Notes: a model not told the origin generated them from the letters alone. 64,000 bases of DNA from Ralstonia pickettii (GCF_001699815.1 NZ_MCGB01000113.1:1-64000), one strand, 5' to 3'. Positions 1 through 9,954 are shown, counted from the stretch's first letter. Numbers and translations are program-made.

Positions 1-305
1 AAGAGCGCGAAGAGCTTGACGGCCTGTACGAGTGCATTCTGTGCGCGAGCTGCTCGACGTCGTGCCCGTCGTTCTGGTGGAACCCGGACAAGTTCGTCGG
101 CCCGGCCGGTCTGCTGCAGGCATATCGTTTCATCGCCGACAGCCGCGACCAGGCCACCAGCGAACGTCTGGACAATCTGGAAGATCCGTACCGCCTGTTC
201 CGCTGCCACACCATCATGAATTGCGTCGATGTGTGCCCGAAGGGGCTGAACCCGACCAAGGCCATCGGCAAGATCAAGGAATTGATGGTGCGCCGCGCGG
301 TGTAA
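1..305 (+). CDS. sdhB: Succinate dehydrogenase iron-sulfur subunit (3' end only)
   Basis: The last 101 codons of the iron-sulfur subunit of succinate dehydrogenase (complex II), which carries electrons from FAD through [2Fe-2S], [4Fe-4S] and [3Fe-4S] centres to quinone. The reading frame begins at base 3 and the start lies outside the window. Visible are the cluster cysteines in [14 protein letters not shown] and a second group in [13 protein letters not shown], followed by the usual C-terminus. Many relatives have sdhE and gltA directly downstream; here the next gene is an unrelated one on the other strand, so the usual operon order is broken at this point. Identification is secure. Confidence 0.96.
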   Translation, partial: EREELDGLYECILCASCSTSCPSFWWNPDKFVGPAGLLQAYRFIADSRDQATSERLDNLEDPYRLFRCHTIMNCVDVCPKGLNPTKAIGKIKELMVRRAV

Positions 306-307
306 GG

Positions 308-329
308 AGGCCGGCGCTCACGGCGGCCT
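308..329 (+). terminator. Possible sdhB terminator hairpin
   Basis: An inverted repeat AGGCCG (308-313) / CGGCCT (324-329) starts three bases after the sdhB stop codon and is followed by TTGTATAG rather than a long T run. It is placed between sdhB and the convergent anti-sigma gene. A weak intrinsic terminator is plausible. Confidence 0.4.
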
Positions 330-455
330 TGTATAGGCGTAAATGCGACAGTAGCGCGAAGGGAGGCTACATGACTGCGACGTTGCTCGGCACTTCAAAC
401 AGTGTCGAGCTGAGCTGCAGCAATGAAGTTACTCACGCAGAGATAGACGATCTCA

Positions 456-1187
456 TTACGTCTCATGCATCGCGCCCTTGCCCACCACAGGACCCGTCGC
501 TTGGCCCGTCGGAGAGCCTCCTTTGGGCTCTACCGAAACAGCCAAAGCTGAACGGGCATTGAGTTTGGCGGCATTTTCCTTCGACAACACAATTGAAGTT
601 GAGCGATTGGAGGGGAAGACTCCCAACGAGATCGGTTTGCTATTTTCTGGAATCAGCCAGAGCTCAGTCGAAGCGCTGTCCGAGACCTGAAATGCGACAG
701 CCGGCACGACGATGATCTCGCGCTTTGCTTTATCGACGGTCGCGGTCCAATGCGGCACGCCATCGTCATCTGCAATCGCCGCCGCAGCATAAGCTGACTT
801 CAAACCAGACGGCGCCTCAGTGGGCGCTGCGAGGAAAAGATTCACCGCGACGACAGCAACCATTGCAAACGTCGTTGCAAGCGCCAACGTGCGCCAGAAC
901 CGAATGCTGTTCCAAAAACGCCGCATCTGTGCCCCTGCTGGCAGAGTCGTAGGCGCGCCAGTTCGCTCTACAAGCCCCAGATCGGCCTCGATTCGCCTCC
1001 ACACGCGCGCAGGTGGTTGCCTGGAAGTGACGGCTTCACCAAGGGGAGAAAGACGAGACTCCCAAGCATCGACTGCTGCCTGTAGGGCTGCATCTTCATG
1101 CAGTGCACGCTCCACGGCGCTGCGCTCCTCGGTGTCCAACAAACCGAGAACGTATTCAGCGCATTCCAGATCACGATCTGGCGTCAT
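456..1187 (-). CDS. Anti-sigma factor, RskA/ChrR-like, single membrane segment
   Basis: A 243-residue membrane anti-sigma factor that should hold the neighbouring ECF sigma factor inactive. The N-terminal part (CAEYVLGLLDTEERSAVERA) is the usual anti-sigma helical region. One transmembrane helix (about residues 95-118, ALATTFAMVAVVAVNLFLA) precedes a periplasmic domain resembling the RskA C-terminal domain. The chosen ATG overlaps the TGA of the sigma gene (ATGA), which implies translational coupling; a longer reading frame upstream would run into the sigma gene. It is the last gene of the fasciclin-sigma-anti-sigma group. The signal sensed cannot be told from the sequence. Confidence 0.85.
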   Translation of the reverse strand: MTPDRDLECAEYVLGLLDTEERSAVERALHEDAALQAAVDAWESRLSPLGEAVTSRQPPARVWRRIEADLGLVERTGAPTTLPAGAQMRRFWNSIRFWRTLALATTFAMVAVVAVNLFLAAPTEAPSGLKSAYAAAAIADDDGVPHWTATVDKAKREIIVVPAVAFQVSDSASTELWLIPENSKPISLGVFPSNRSTSIVLSKENAAKLNARSALAVSVEPKGGSPTGQATGPVVGKGAMHET

Positions 1188-1789
1188 GACTGCTGCTCCA
1201 GACACATCTTCAGTTGCAGCAGGCTGCGTCGCACCCAACTTTTCATCGTACCGACCGGCACGCTCAGACGCGCTGCGAGTTCAGCGTAAGTCGCCCCTGT
1301 ATAGAACGCTTCCACGATCACACCACGCTGGCGACCCTCCAGCTTGCGAATGCAACTCTCCAGGCGTCGATGCTCCTGGCTCATGTCCGCCACTTCTGAT
1401 GGCGTTGCCCGTTCATCGACGATCTGGCCCCAGTCCGCCTCATCACCGGTGGTCTCGCGCGATTGCCGAAGACGATCGATCGACTTGTTCCTCGCCAGCG
1501 AGATCAGCCATGTCATGGCGGTCCCCCGATGAGGATCGAATTGGTCGGCGCGTTGCCAGATGGCGACATAGATATCCTGCAGCACGTCTTCGGCTTCACC
1601 TGAGCTGCGCAGGATTCCGTACGCCAACGAATAGAGTTTGGGAGAAGTTAGCGTGTAGAGCTCTGCGAACGCTGATTTACTTCCTTCGCCAGTTTGCTTG
1701 AGCAACTCAACGAGCCGTTCCCGAACGGCTTCCTGGCGCGCTGATATCGTGCCCTCGGCTTCGGGCAAAGATGCTCCGACAACGTGCAT
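1184..1789 (-). CDS. ECF RNA polymerase sigma factor (SigK-like)
   Basis: A 201-residue extracytoplasmic-function sigma factor. Region 2 is seen in AELYTLTSPKLYSLAYGILR and in the -10 recognition helix around EDVLQDIYVAIWQR. Region 4 ends in YAELAARLSVPVGTMKSWVR, the helix-turn-helix that reads the -35 element. The reading frame is open further upstream to 1933; the ATG at 1789 gives a protein of normal family length, but no strong ribosome site marks it, so the start is uncertain. The gene lies between a secreted fasciclin protein and its anti-sigma factor. In related bacteria such pairs control a small envelope regulon that often includes the fasciclin gene. Confidence 0.88.
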   Translation of the reverse strand: MHVVGASLPEAEGTISARQEAVRERLVELLKQTGEGSKSAFAELYTLTSPKLYSLAYGILRSSGEAEDVLQDIYVAIWQRADQFDPHRGTAMTWLISLARNKSIDRLRQSRETTGDEADWGQIVDERATPSEVADMSQEHRRLESCIRKLEGRQRGVIVEAFYTGATYAELAARLSVPVGTMKSWVRRSLLQLKMCLEQQS

Positions 1790-1958
1790 ATGATTTCGCG
1801 TGCCTCGGTTGCCCATGACGGGATGTGGCAAAGGTATACCACCGGCGTTGTTCCCGCAACGAACGTCTTGAGCGTAGCGAAGTTGGGATGACATTGCCTT
1901 TCCTCTCGTCATAGTCCGAGCGCGCGAGGGCACGCGCCCCCGCGCTTCACGGGAAGGA

Positions 1959-2543
1959 TTACGGCATCAATACCTTGTCCACGACGTGAATCACGCCGTT
2001 CGACTGGTACACATTGCCGATAGTGACCATGGCGACCCCGCCCTTGTCGTCGGTGACGGTCAGATGGTCGCCCTTCTGCATGACGGTGAGCGGATCACCT
2101 TCGACGGTTTTGAGCATCGCCTTGCCGCCGCCATCGGCGACGGCCTTCATCAGGTCTTGTGCTGTGAGCCGGCCGGGCACCACGTGATAGGTCAACACCT
2201 TGACCAAGGTCGGCTTGCTTTCAGGCTTGAGCAACTTATCGACCGTACCGGCGGGCAGCGCCGCAAAGGCTTCGTTGGTCGGTGCAAATACGGTGAATGG
2301 GCCTGCCCCGGACAGCGTATCGACCAAGCCGCCTGCCTTCACGGCAGCAACAAGCGTGGTGTGATCCTTCGAATTGACCGCATTTTGAATAATGTTCTTG
2401 GACGGATACATCGGAGCGCCGCCCACCATGGTGGTCGCTTCGCTATCGCCCATTGCGGCCGCCGCTACGGACGCATAGCCGCCAGAAATGATTGCGAAAG
2501 AAACCAGAACACCAGACAACCCTGCGAGTTGATACCGTTTCAT
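1959..2543 (-). CDS. Secreted fasciclin (FAS1) domain protein
   Basis: A 194-residue exported protein with a signal peptide (hydrophobic stretch about residues 8-30, ending around VAAAAMG) and one FAS1 domain. FAS1 hallmarks are TVFAPTNEAFAALPAGTVDKLL in the first half and VLTYHVVPGRL plus GVIHVVDKVLMP in the second. FAS1 domains mediate cell-surface or matrix adhesion and are common periplasmic proteins of unclear role in bacteria. It is first in a leftward unit with the ECF sigma and anti-sigma genes (169 bases to the sigma start), so it is a likely target of that sigma factor. Domain assignment is secure; function is inferred. Confidence 0.9.
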   Translation of the reverse strand: MKRYQLAGLSGVLVSFAIISGGYASVAAAAMGDSEATTMVGGAPMYPSKNIIQNAVNSKDHTTLVAAVKAGGLVDTLSGAGPFTVFAPTNEAFAALPAGTVDKLLKPESKPTLVKVLTYHVVPGRLTAQDLMKAVADGGGKAMLKTVEGDPLTVMQKGDHLTVTDDKGGVAMVTIGNVYQSNGVIHVVDKVLMP

Positions 2544-3049
2544 CGTTGACCTCTATCGTGGCGCTTCGCAATGTGGAAGCAACCGATATACGAGCCCAAC
2601 CGGCTATCGGATGCATAAACAGATCGTGCGACAACGCATTGGCAGTTCACAGAATTGAGTTGGCTTTGCATCAGAAAGATCGTCGATATCCTCCGAGCCG
2701 ATGGTTGCCGACGCTCAGAGCGTCGTGCGGTCGCAGATTGGGGTTGTTGATCGCGGCTATGCTCGCCGAACTGGAGGGGGACGCTACATGAACGCCGGCT
2801 ACCGTGCTGATGTCGGATCGGCCGCACGCTGGCAGAACAGCGGGGTCTGTGTTGGTCGCTGCCGCTAGAGCCGGATCGACGTGTGGCCAAGGGTCACGCC
2901 TGGAACGCGTGGAGCGCATGAATGGGGTGCTGGCTTGATCCATTCTGCATCCGAAATCGCCTGGCAGACGTATATCAAAACAGCGCTGCGCAGCCCTTGA
3001 GATAAACCGCGCAGTGCCCGATCCATACCCTGCCAAAGGAGATTGACCC
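2544..3049. other. Long intergenic region, no gene recognised
   Basis: About 500 bases between the divergent fasciclin and globin genes. Short open frames exist, but none has a convincing ribosome site or a recognisable protein. It should contain the promoters of both flanking units, including any promoter for the ECF sigma factor. An AAGGAGA ribosome site lies immediately before the globin start. Confidence 0.5.
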
Positions 3050-3631
3050 ATGAAGCGAGCACTGCTACTGGTTTTGACCTTGACTACCGCAACCTTGAGT
3101 GCATGCGGAGGGGGCGATGACACGCCCATGGCGATGGCATCAACGGCGTCGACAGCACAATTTCCCCAAAACGCCGACATGTGGGCCGGGCTTGGTGGAG
3201 ATGCCAGCGCACCGGCCGCCATTTCAAAGGTGGTCGACGATGCGGTGTCCGGACTGCTTGCGGACCCCAAAGAAGCACCGTACTTCGCAAACATCGGTAA
3301 GCCGGGACACGATACGGTCGGACGTCTCAAAGCCTGCCTGAACCTCCAGTTCAAAGCGCTGTTTGGCGGCCCCTTCAGCTACCCGGGGCAAGTCGCGGCG
3401 GACGGCACTACCGTGATGTGTGACGACATGGCCACTGCACACTCTGACGTTGGCATCCCTGGCTGTGTGTTCGATCAGTTCATCACCGATGCCGCCGCTG
3501 TCATGAAGACCGATGGCGTTCCGGATGGCTACATCTCTCGCGTAGCACCCGTGCTCACCGGCCTCAAGTCGACCATCGTGTCGACCATGCCTCAGTATCT
3601 GGGCCCTAACACCGCCCAGAACTGCAAGTGA
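3050..3631 (+). CDS. Lipoprotein with group 1 truncated globin domain
   Basis: A 193-residue predicted lipoprotein: hydrophobic leader and lipobox LSAC with the modified Cys at residue 19, followed by a low-complexity linker. The rest resembles a group 1 truncated haemoglobin: VVDDAVSGLLADPKEAPYF (helices B-C region), RLKACLNLQFKALFGGPFSY (helix E region) and MATAHSDVGI, in which His131 is the expected proximal haem ligand. Such globins bind O2 or NO; membrane-anchored versions are unusual, since most truncated globins are cytoplasmic. A strong ribosome site (AAAGGAGA) sets the start. Its stop overlaps the start of the next gene, so the two are co-translated. The globin assignment rests on motif memory, not a search. 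Confidence 0.75.
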   Translation: MKRALLLVLTLTTATLSACGGGDDTPMAMASTASTAQFPQNADMWAGLGGDASAPAAISKVVDDAVSGLLADPKEAPYFANIGKPGHDTVGRLKACLNLQFKALFGGPFSYPGQVAADGTTVMCDDMATAHSDVGIPGCVFDQFITDAAAVMKTDGVPDGYISRVAPVLTGLKSTIVSTMPQYLGPNTAQNCK

Positions 3632-4314
3632 GCCCGCGAAGCGGGTTGCGCCGCTACGCACTGCCCAGCATTGCAGCCTTTACGGTTGCAATCGGTCTGG
3701 TCGGTGCAATGCACTTGAAGGCGGCTCGTCCTGTGCTCGCGATGCTTGGCGTTCCGTGCCCCGTCGACAACACCACTGCGGAGCAAGTCAGCGCGCTGCG
3801 CGCCAGCGGACTAGCGCACCTTCGGGCTGTGAAGCTCGCGCCAGCTCGCCCCGTCCCCGGCGGGTTCGTACTGGATGCCACGACCCCCGAGGAGGCCCGC
3901 CAGTGGGCACACGAAAATCGCATAGCCTGTGAAGATGTCAAGCACGGCTACAGCTATCTTCGTTGTCGCGGCGTCGACGCCAATAAGCTCGGTCTTGCCG
4001 GTCCGCCCGTCAGCGAGTTATGGCTCAGCTTCGGTCCAAATGGCCATCTGATCGGTGTGGACGTCTACCGGCGGGGTATGAGCGCCAACGACACAACCGC
4101 CGCCTGGGACGGCGCTAGTTATGCGCTGCGAGATGTGCTCGGTGTGCCAACGTCGACAATGGGTGATGCATCGCCAGCGGTACTGGGCGGATCGCCACTG
4201 CAGACCGCACGTTTGCAGTGGCGATTTTCCGACTACGTGGCAATCGTCACCGCGAGCAACCTGCCTTACGCCGGGCTGGCGGTCCGGGAACAGTACATGT
4301 CGTCTCGCCTTTGA
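3628..4314 (+). CDS. Conserved membrane-anchored protein of unknown function
   Basis: A 228-residue protein beginning with GTG inside the stop of the globin gene (GTGA overlap), which indicates coupling. It has one N-terminal hydrophobic segment (about residues 11-27, PSIAAFTVAIGLVGAM) that is a signal anchor or signal peptide, and a soluble domain containing paired cysteines (CPVDN, CEDVKHGYSYLRC). I do not recognise the fold. The tight link to the globin lipoprotein suggests that they work together at the envelope. A hairpin with a GGCCGGC stem follows 26 bases after the stop. Confidence 0.75.
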   Translation: MSPRSGLRRYALPSIAAFTVAIGLVGAMHLKAARPVLAMLGVPCPVDNTTAEQVSALRASGLAHLRAVKLAPARPVPGGFVLDATTPEEARQWAHENRIACEDVKHGYSYLRCRGVDANKLGLAGPPVSELWLSFGPNGHLIGVDVYRRGMSANDTTAAWDGASYALRDVLGVPTSTMGDASPAVLGGSPLQTARLQWRFSDYVAIVTASNLPYAGLAVREQYMSSRL

Positions 4315-4340
4315 TTTGAATTGACTCTGCAATACCTTGG

Positions 4341-4360
4341 GGCCGGCAAATTCGCCGGCC
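4341..4360 (+). terminator. Hairpin after globin-hypothetical pair
   Basis: A perfect stem GGCCGGC (4341-4347) / GCCGGCC (4354-4360) with a 6-base loop, 26 bases after the upstream stop codon. The T-rich tail is poor (TCCACTTAAG), so this is a candidate rather than a certain intrinsic terminator. Confidence 0.5.
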
Positions 4361-4583
4361 TCCACTTAAGTAACTGCGTGCGCATGAACGGCTGAACAGC
4401 GCATCAGCCGGGCTTGTGCGACCTTTGTATGGTCCCCGCCGAATCCACGCCACCTGCCCCAACCTCCCTCCTCCACAGACCAAGCCGCAGCGCTTGACAT
4501 GCATCAATGGCCGATTGTGGCGAGCCTCTACATTGGCAGACAGTGCGGGTATCCGCCGCACATCACACGCAAGGTCGCTCATC

Positions 4584-5054
4584 ATGGCAAACAGTCGACG
4601 TACCCTCATCGCAACCGCCTCGACCGCGCTACTGCTCGCGTGGAGTTGTGCTGCGCCCGCCGCCGGCCCATCCAAGGAGAAGAAGGCATCGTCGCCAGCC
4701 GCGACGACTGTGCAGCAAGGCAATGCAGACTTTGACGCGCAGATTGCCCATCTGCGCGCCATCAGGGAACGCATGGCACGTGCCGATACCCCAGAAGAAC
4801 GACAGGCGCTGATGAACGAGCGCATGAGGGTCATGCAAGACATGATGGCCGGCATGCGACAGATGGGCGACAGGCAACCGGCGACAAGAAGAGGCCAAGC
4901 CACTCAGATGGCCACGTGTCGGGGCATGATGGAACGGAACACCGCCGTGATGCAGGAGATGATGCAAATGATGATGGACGATCAGGGCACGGGAATGGGC
5001 ATGGGCATGGGCCGCGGAATGGGTCCGGGTACGGGCGGCATGATGCAGAAGTAG
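4584..5054 (+). CDS. Secreted methionine-rich protein, unknown function
   Basis: A 156-residue protein with a signal peptide (residues about 8-27, ATASTALLLAWSCAAPAAG). The body is helical and charged (AHLRAIRERMARADTPEERQ). The C-terminal third is full of methionines, ending in GMGMGMGRGMGPGTGGMMQK. Met-rich periplasmic segments are known to bind Cu(I) in other proteins, and efflux genes lie nearby, but a metal role here is inference. The segment TPEERQALMNERM resembles TPAERRALMQRM in the protein encoded at 42450-43115, suggesting a shared small domain. The ATG is chosen because the leader starts there. Confidence 0.8.
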   Translation: MANSRRTLIATASTALLLAWSCAAPAAGPSKEKKASSPAATTVQQGNADFDAQIAHLRAIRERMARADTPEERQALMNERMRVMQDMMAGMRQMGDRQPATRRGQATQMATCRGMMERNTAVMQEMMQMMMDDQGTGMGMGMGRGMGPGTGGMMQK

Positions 5055-5176
5055 ATTCGGCAGGCCAGCTTGCTGCTGTCTCCCATGACCGCGACGCTCG
5101 CGATGAGCGTGAGTTCGGTTTCGGCGGTATCCAATGCGCTGCGTCTGCGCCGCGTGAGCATCTAGCCTCCGTGCAA

Positions 5177-6352
5177 TCAGCGGGCGTTCAGGGGGCGCAC
5201 GCTCATGCTGTCACTGAGCGTGGTCGGAGGATAGACGACCACGGTGTCGTGGTCCTGAAGCCCATCGAGCACCTGGGCTTCCTCCGCGTTGCGCTGTCCG
5301 ATCTGAATGATTCGCTGTACAGCTTTTCCGTTCTTAACGATAAACGTGCACCAGTTACCGCCGCAGCGGAATAACGCGCCAATCGGCAGCTTCAGTACGT
5401 CGGGTTGTTCCCAGATGACGATGCGGCCTTGTACGCGGTACCCATCATTCAACCTGCCTGGCGGGTCGACAAGATCCGCCACAATATGGACGCGCTGTTC
5501 TTCAACCCCGAGCGCCGACACCTTGGTAAACGCCCCTGGACCTACTGTCCGGACCGTGGCGTTGACGGCCCACGGACCGCCCCACTCCACTACCGATACG
5601 CGCATGCCCGGACTGATCTTGACCGCATCGGTCGATAGCACGTCGACGACGAGTTCGTAGCGCGATGGGTCGGCCAGAAGCATCAAGGCCGCGCCTGCAA
5701 GCACCACGCGCTCACTTTGTTGCTCGATGCGCAACAGAACGGTATTGGTCGGGGCACGAACTTCAACGGGTTGCCCGGCTTCCAACGCCTTCAAATTTGC
5801 CATGGCGACACGAACGTCGGCGGCGGCGGACGTTTCTCTTGCGCGTGCTGCTGTCAGATCGCTGGCACTTGAGGCAGCCATGGTCCGCATCTGCTCCACT
5901 TCCTGCCTGGACATGGCACCGCTGCTCAAAAGCGTTTCGCCCCGGTCCAAGTTTCGGCGCGCTTGGTCGTAGTCTGCCCGCGCATGCGCGGCCCGCGCCT
6001 GGGCCTCACTGAAAATTGCCTCTGCCGCATCAACACGTGCGCGTTGGGCAGCTCGTTCTCCCGGAGTCATCGGCACCGGCACCAGAACGGCGATCACCTG
6101 CCCTGCCTTAATCTGATCGCCTTCATGCAGTTCAACGCGAAGCAGTCGGCCTGTGATGGGCGCAGTGATGACGTAACGATCATGCGCACGGATTTCGCCG
6201 TCTTCATCGATCGTGACTTGAAGCGGCCCACGGGTGACACGCCCTGTGTCCACGGCCGCAGGTACCGGCCAGAGTGCGTACGTGAGCGCCAATGCCAGCG
6301 CCAGCGCAGCACTTGCAAGTGCGAGCGTCTTTCGCAGGCCACCACGCTTCAT
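5177..6352 (-). CDS. HlyD-type periplasmic adaptor of an ABC exporter
   Basis: A 391-residue membrane fusion protein. It has one N-terminal membrane segment (about residues 9-28), a lipoyl-like half (GRLLRVELHEGDQIKAGQVI), a long alpha-helical hairpin rich in Ala, Arg and Glu (about residues 85-190), the second lipoyl half (VEVRAPTNTVLLRI) and a beta-barrel domain. Such adaptors link an inner-membrane transporter to an outer-membrane duct. Its ATG overlaps the stop of the permease gene (ATGA), so ATPase, permease and adaptor form one operon of the MacAB/DevCA type. No outer-membrane factor gene is adjacent. Substrate unknown. Confidence 0.9.
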   Translation of the reverse strand: MKRGGLRKTLALASAALALALALTYALWPVPAAVDTGRVTRGPLQVTIDEDGEIRAHDRYVITAPITGRLLRVELHEGDQIKAGQVIAVLVPVPMTPGERAAQRARVDAAEAIFSEAQARAAHARADYDQARRNLDRGETLLSSGAMSRQEVEQMRTMAASSASDLTAARARETSAAADVRVAMANLKALEAGQPVEVRAPTNTVLLRIEQQSERVVLAGAALMLLADPSRYELVVDVLSTDAVKISPGMRVSVVEWGGPWAVNATVRTVGPGAFTKVSALGVEEQRVHIVADLVDPPGRLNDGYRVQGRIVIWEQPDVLKLPIGALFRCGGNWCTFIVKNGKAVQRIIQIGQRNAEEAQVLDGLQDHDTVVVYPPTTLSDSMSVRPLNAR

Positions 6353-8718
6353 GATTCTCTTGCCTTGAGCACTGCGACGATATCCAACCGTCTGATCTTG
6401 GCCGCCACCAGCAGCCCCGAACACACGACCGCGCCACCGGCTACAACGAATGCGTAAGCGAAGGTCGCGGCGTGAACCACGAGCGGAAGGCGGTACAAGT
6501 CGGTTGCCAGCCGAGTAGAGAGGAGACCGCACACGCCGTAGCCGAGCAGAAGTCCGGCTGGCAGCGCAATGGCGGTGAGCACAAACTGCTCCCCGAGCAG
6601 AATCCACGCGACTTCGGCCTGCGTGAACCCGAGTACGCGCAGGGAAGCCAACTGTTGAACACGTTCCGAGTAAGCGATGCGCATGCCGTTGAACGCCACA
6701 CCAAACGCGATCACACAGGCAAAGGCGAAGTTGATGGACGTGGACAGACGAACGCTCTCGTCCATGATCTTGCGGAAGCTGGCGATGACGGACTGGCGAA
6801 CCGCCACTGCATTCACCGCTGGCAGACGCTTGAGCGTCGCATACAGATGGGCAGCCGCATGCTGATCGACGGACAGCCTCGCACCTGACCAGTTTCCACT
6901 CTCCCCAAGCAGCTTTGCCAGTGCATGCTGGTCCATGTAGGCCGCGACGCCCACCAGATCTCCGGACAGCCGCATCAAGGTGACTTGCCTGGTTTGACGC
7001 TCTCCTTCAAGCACTTCGATCGTGATCGGATCACCAGGTCTTATGCCAAGCACGGCGGCGAGTCGGGCCGAAACCACCAAGCCGTCCGGGGGCATATGCA
7101 ACGGTCTGCCCTCATCATCAATTAGCCTGTGCAGATCCGCCTTCTGAGCGATCCCACTCAGCGAGACGCGCCGAGACCGATACCCCGCGGATAGCTTGAC
7201 CGGTACATCGCGGAACCCCTCGACCTTCAGCACGCCGGGCAGACGCTCTATTGCGTAGATGGCTCGGTGGGATAAGGGTTGAGAAAAGGCCACCGTCACA
7301 TCCTGCCGCTCGATTTGCTGGAATTGGGTATCGAAAAGGAAATCGATTGAATCGAAGAAAAACCCGCCGACGACAAGAATCGCGCTTGCGCACGCAATGG
7401 CCAAAGAACCAAGGAGCGACTTGACGGGCTGGCGCGCGATATTGCGCGCAATCATTCGCCACACCACGCTCATTTGCCGGTAGATGCCCGCCCGCTCTAC
7501 CCAGCCCACTGAAAACGCTGGCGGAACGACCGCGCGAAGCGCCTCGACGGGCATCAATCTCATGGCTTTCGCAGTGCTCGCGATGGCACCGCCAACCGCC
7601 GTTCCAAAGCTAATGAAGAACGCCCAGGCCATCGTCGAAAAATCGGCGCGAAACTCGAGGTGGGCCAGCCGGTAGTACCGGGCGTAGAGGTCGGTTAGAT
7701 ATGTCCCTAACGCCAATCCCCCTCCAATACCGACAACGGTGCCTGCCGCAGCAACGACGCATCCGAGCTGCAGGTAATGCAAACCGACTGAAAGGTCACC
7801 GTATCCAAACGCCTTCATCAAGCCGATCTGTGAGCGCTGTGTATCGATCAGTCGGGTCAGGACGTTCTGCAGCAGAAACATTGCGACCAGAAAAAAGATG
7901 GCTGGCACATAGGTGGCAGTCACGCGGTTCTGTGCGATCTCGTCGGTAATGAACCGATTCGATATTTGGTGATCGCGGCTGATTGTTCCAAGTCCGCCGT
8001 ACGGCAACAACGTTCGATCGATTTGCGCGATGACGTGCGGCGCGGGCACGCTGCCATCGAGAGACAGCACGAGATCATTGAAAGCGCCATCCATGCGGAA
8101 CGCTGCCGAAACCGCATTCACTCCCATCCAGACTATGCCGTAATGGCGGTTGTCCGGGAAGATGGAGCCCGCGCCTGCCTCGTAGACATACTCCGGCGAG
8201 ATTGCAAGACCAACAATGTGCAGGCGCTTCCAGCGGCCGTTCAGGATGGCGCTGAAGTACTCGCCCGCTCGCAGGCTGTTGGCATCTGCGAAGGCCGCGC
8301 TGACCAACACCTCATCCTCTCTGCCCGGCGCAATGTATCGGCCGCTTTGAAGATGCAGCAGGTTGAGCGCGGGCCAACCGAGCTCCGGGATGGAAACGAG
8401 GCGCGCCGTGGCTGGCTCGGAAAGGCCGGGTATGTCGACCGTGACATCTGACACTACGCGTGCGTCCACATGTGACACTCCAGGCAATGCAGCAACGCGC
8501 GAGGCAATCTCCAGTGGTGCGCGCTTCAGATGCACGAAGAGATCGGCAAAACGGTATGACGCGTAGTAGTCCTGCTGGGCGTTCAACAAAGCCAGATAGG
8601 TGCTGCGCATCGCAACAAACGTGGCGACACCACATCCGACAACGAGGACTGCCGCCAAGACCTGCGCCCGCATTTGCCAGAGGTCTCGCCAGAGTAGCCG
8701 GACAAGCATGCTCACCAT
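6349..8718 (-). CDS. FtsX/MacB-type ABC transporter permease (duplicated domain)
   Basis: A 789-residue permease with two FtsX-type halves. Each has an N-terminal membrane helix ([39 protein letters not shown]), a large periplasmic domain and a three-helix membrane block. The second block ends [20 protein letters not shown]. This architecture is that of the COG0577 permeases with about ten membrane helices. The start ATG at 8718 has a GGAG site and lies inside the end of the ATPase gene (7-base overlap). It pairs with the ATPase and the HlyD adaptor; members of this type export lipids, peptides or drugs by mechanotransmission. The substrate cannot be inferred. Confidence 0.9.
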   Translation of the reverse strand: MVSMLVRLLWRDLWQMRAQVLAAVLVVGCGVATFVAMRSTYLALLNAQQDYYASYRFADLFVHLKRAPLEIASRVAALPGVSHVDARVVSDVTVDIPGLSEPATARLVSIPELGWPALNLLHLQSGRYIAPGREDEVLVSAAFADANSLRAGEYFSAILNGRWKRLHIVGLAISPEYVYEAGAGSIFPDNRHYGIVWMGVNAVSAAFRMDGAFNDLVLSLDGSVPAPHVIAQIDRTLLPYGGLGTISRDHQISNRFITDEIAQNRVTATYVPAIFFLVAMFLLQNVLTRLIDTQRSQIGLMKAFGYGDLSVGLHYLQLGCVVAAAGTVVGIGGGLALGTYLTDLYARYYRLAHLEFRADFSTMAWAFFISFGTAVGGAIASTAKAMRLMPVEALRAVVPPAFSVGWVERAGIYRQMSVVWRMIARNIARQPVKSLLGSLAIACASAILVVGGFFFDSIDFLFDTQFQQIERQDVTVAFSQPLSHRAIYAIERLPGVLKVEGFRDVPVKLSAGYRSRRVSLSGIAQKADLHRLIDDEGRPLHMPPDGLVVSARLAAVLGIRPGDPITIEVLEGERQTRQVTLMRLSGDLVGVAAYMDQHALAKLLGESGNWSGARLSVDQHAAAHLYATLKRLPAVNAVAVRQSVIASFRKIMDESVRLSTSINFAFACVIAFGVAFNGMRIAYSERVQQLASLRVLGFTQAEVAWILLGEQFVLTAIALPAGLLLGYGVCGLLSTRLATDLYRLPLVVHAATFAYAFVVAGGAVVCSGLLVAAKIRRLDIVAVLKARES

Positions 8719-9416
8719 GCCAGGTCTCCGACTCGGGCACGCTGCCCGTTTCGGCGGTGCTCGACAATGGTGCCGCTGCTCATACGAACGACACGATCCG
8801 CCATGTCGGCGATGACGGCGTTGTGCGTGACGATCACGATCAGGGTGCCGAACTCGCGGTTCACCTGTTCGAGCACCTCCAGCACCAGTTGCCCGGTCCG
8901 AAAATCCAGTGCGCCGGTCGGCTCATCGCACAGAAGGACATCTGGCCGTTTTGCGACCGCGCGGGCGATGGCAACGCGTTGCTGCTCACCACCCGACATC
9001 TGTGAGGGAAAGTTATCCGCAAGCGTCCCGATCCCGACCCTGTTCAGAGCCTCAGTGGGATCCAGCGGATGCTCCGCGATGTCCGTCACCAGTGCGACGT
9101 TCTCGCGGGCAGTCAGGCTTGGAATCAGGTTGTAGAACTGAAAGACGAATCCAACATGTTCCCGTCGGAAACGCGTCAGGCCCCGGTCTCCCGCGTGGGA
9201 AAGATCGTGGTCCCGATACACGATGGAACCGCTCGTTGGTGTATCCAGCCCGCCCATCAGGTTGAGTAGCGTGGATTTTCCGCTACCCGACGCCCCGAGC
9301 AGCACAACGATTTCACCCGGCCCGAGTTCCAGGTCGACGTGTTCCAGAGCGCGCACGCTCACGCTCCCCATTGGGTAGACCTTGCTGACGGCCTGAATAT
9401 TGAACACCGTTTCCAC
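8712..9416 (-). CDS. ABC transporter ATP-binding protein (LolD/MacB type)
   Basis: A 234-residue ATPase that powers the FtsX-type permease encoded downstream. Walker A is GASGSGKST, the signature is MSGGEQQR, Walker B is [12 protein letters not shown], and the H-loop is in VIVTHN. Length and motifs fit the LolD/MacB ATPase family. The start is GTG at 9416, with no strong ribosome site visible. It follows a small conserved gene by 15 bases, which may therefore be the first gene of the operon. Confidence 0.93.
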   Translation of the reverse strand: METVFNIQAVSKVYPMGSVSVRALEHVDLELGPGEIVVLLGASGSGKSTLLNLMGGLDTPTSGSIVYRDHDLSHAGDRGLTRFRREHVGFVFQFYNLIPSLTARENVALVTDIAEHPLDPTEALNRVGIGTLADNFPSQMSGGEQQRVAIARAVAKRPDVLLCDEPTGALDFRTGQLVLEVLEQVNREFGTLIVIVTHNAVIADMADRVVRMSSGTIVEHRRNGQRARVGDLAW

Positions 9417-9430
9417 GACACACCGGTCTG

Positions 9431-9721
9431 CTAGGAGGGCGGGCGAGTGGGCCGCTCAGATGTTTGGTGCTGCGCTGAATGCGACGTCCAGCGTTCTGCA
9501 ATCGCCCTCCCCACCTGCATGCCTGCCGCAATGGCAACATCCACAGAATCAAAATCCGGAGAGACGTGGTGGAAACGCTCCAGTTTCGGGTACTCCAACG
9601 CGGCTTGTTTTGGCGAGCAGACAAAGCCGGTGTAGGCGTACTTGAATCCATCGCAACGCCCAACGACCACCAGAATATGAATGGAGCAGCCACGGTGCTG
9701 TTCAATTGCCCAGGCCGACAT
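9431..9721 (-). CDS. Small conserved-looking protein, unknown
   Basis: A 96-residue protein starting at an ATG with a good ribosome site (CAGGAGATCGAT). It contains [20 protein letters not shown] and [16 protein letters not shown] and has no signal peptide or membrane helix. I do not recognise the family. It lies 15 bases upstream of the ABC ATPase on the same strand, so it may belong to that operon. The ribosome site and protein-like composition support it as real. Confidence 0.6.
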   Translation of the reverse strand: MSAWAIEQHRGCSIHILVVVGRCDGFKYAYTGFVCSPKQAALEYPKLERFHHVSPDFDSVDVAIAAGMQVGRAIAERWTSHSAQHQTSERPTRPPS

Positions 9722-9954
9722 ATCGATCTCCTGCAAGGCGCTCGGGGTCGTAGTGCATGCCTGACTGATCAAGCTCTGCCGCCCATGTCTTGGCATGGTT
9801 TGCCGGGCGAAGAAGAGAGGGGCAACGCACTGGTTCTTTCAGGCTACTTGTATTCGCCCGCAAGGCGTTGACGTACCTCAACCACTGCGGGCGCGATCCC
9901 TGCGGGCCCAGCGTGTCGGCAATACGTCTCAGGCTCGTTGCCAATGCACCCTGC

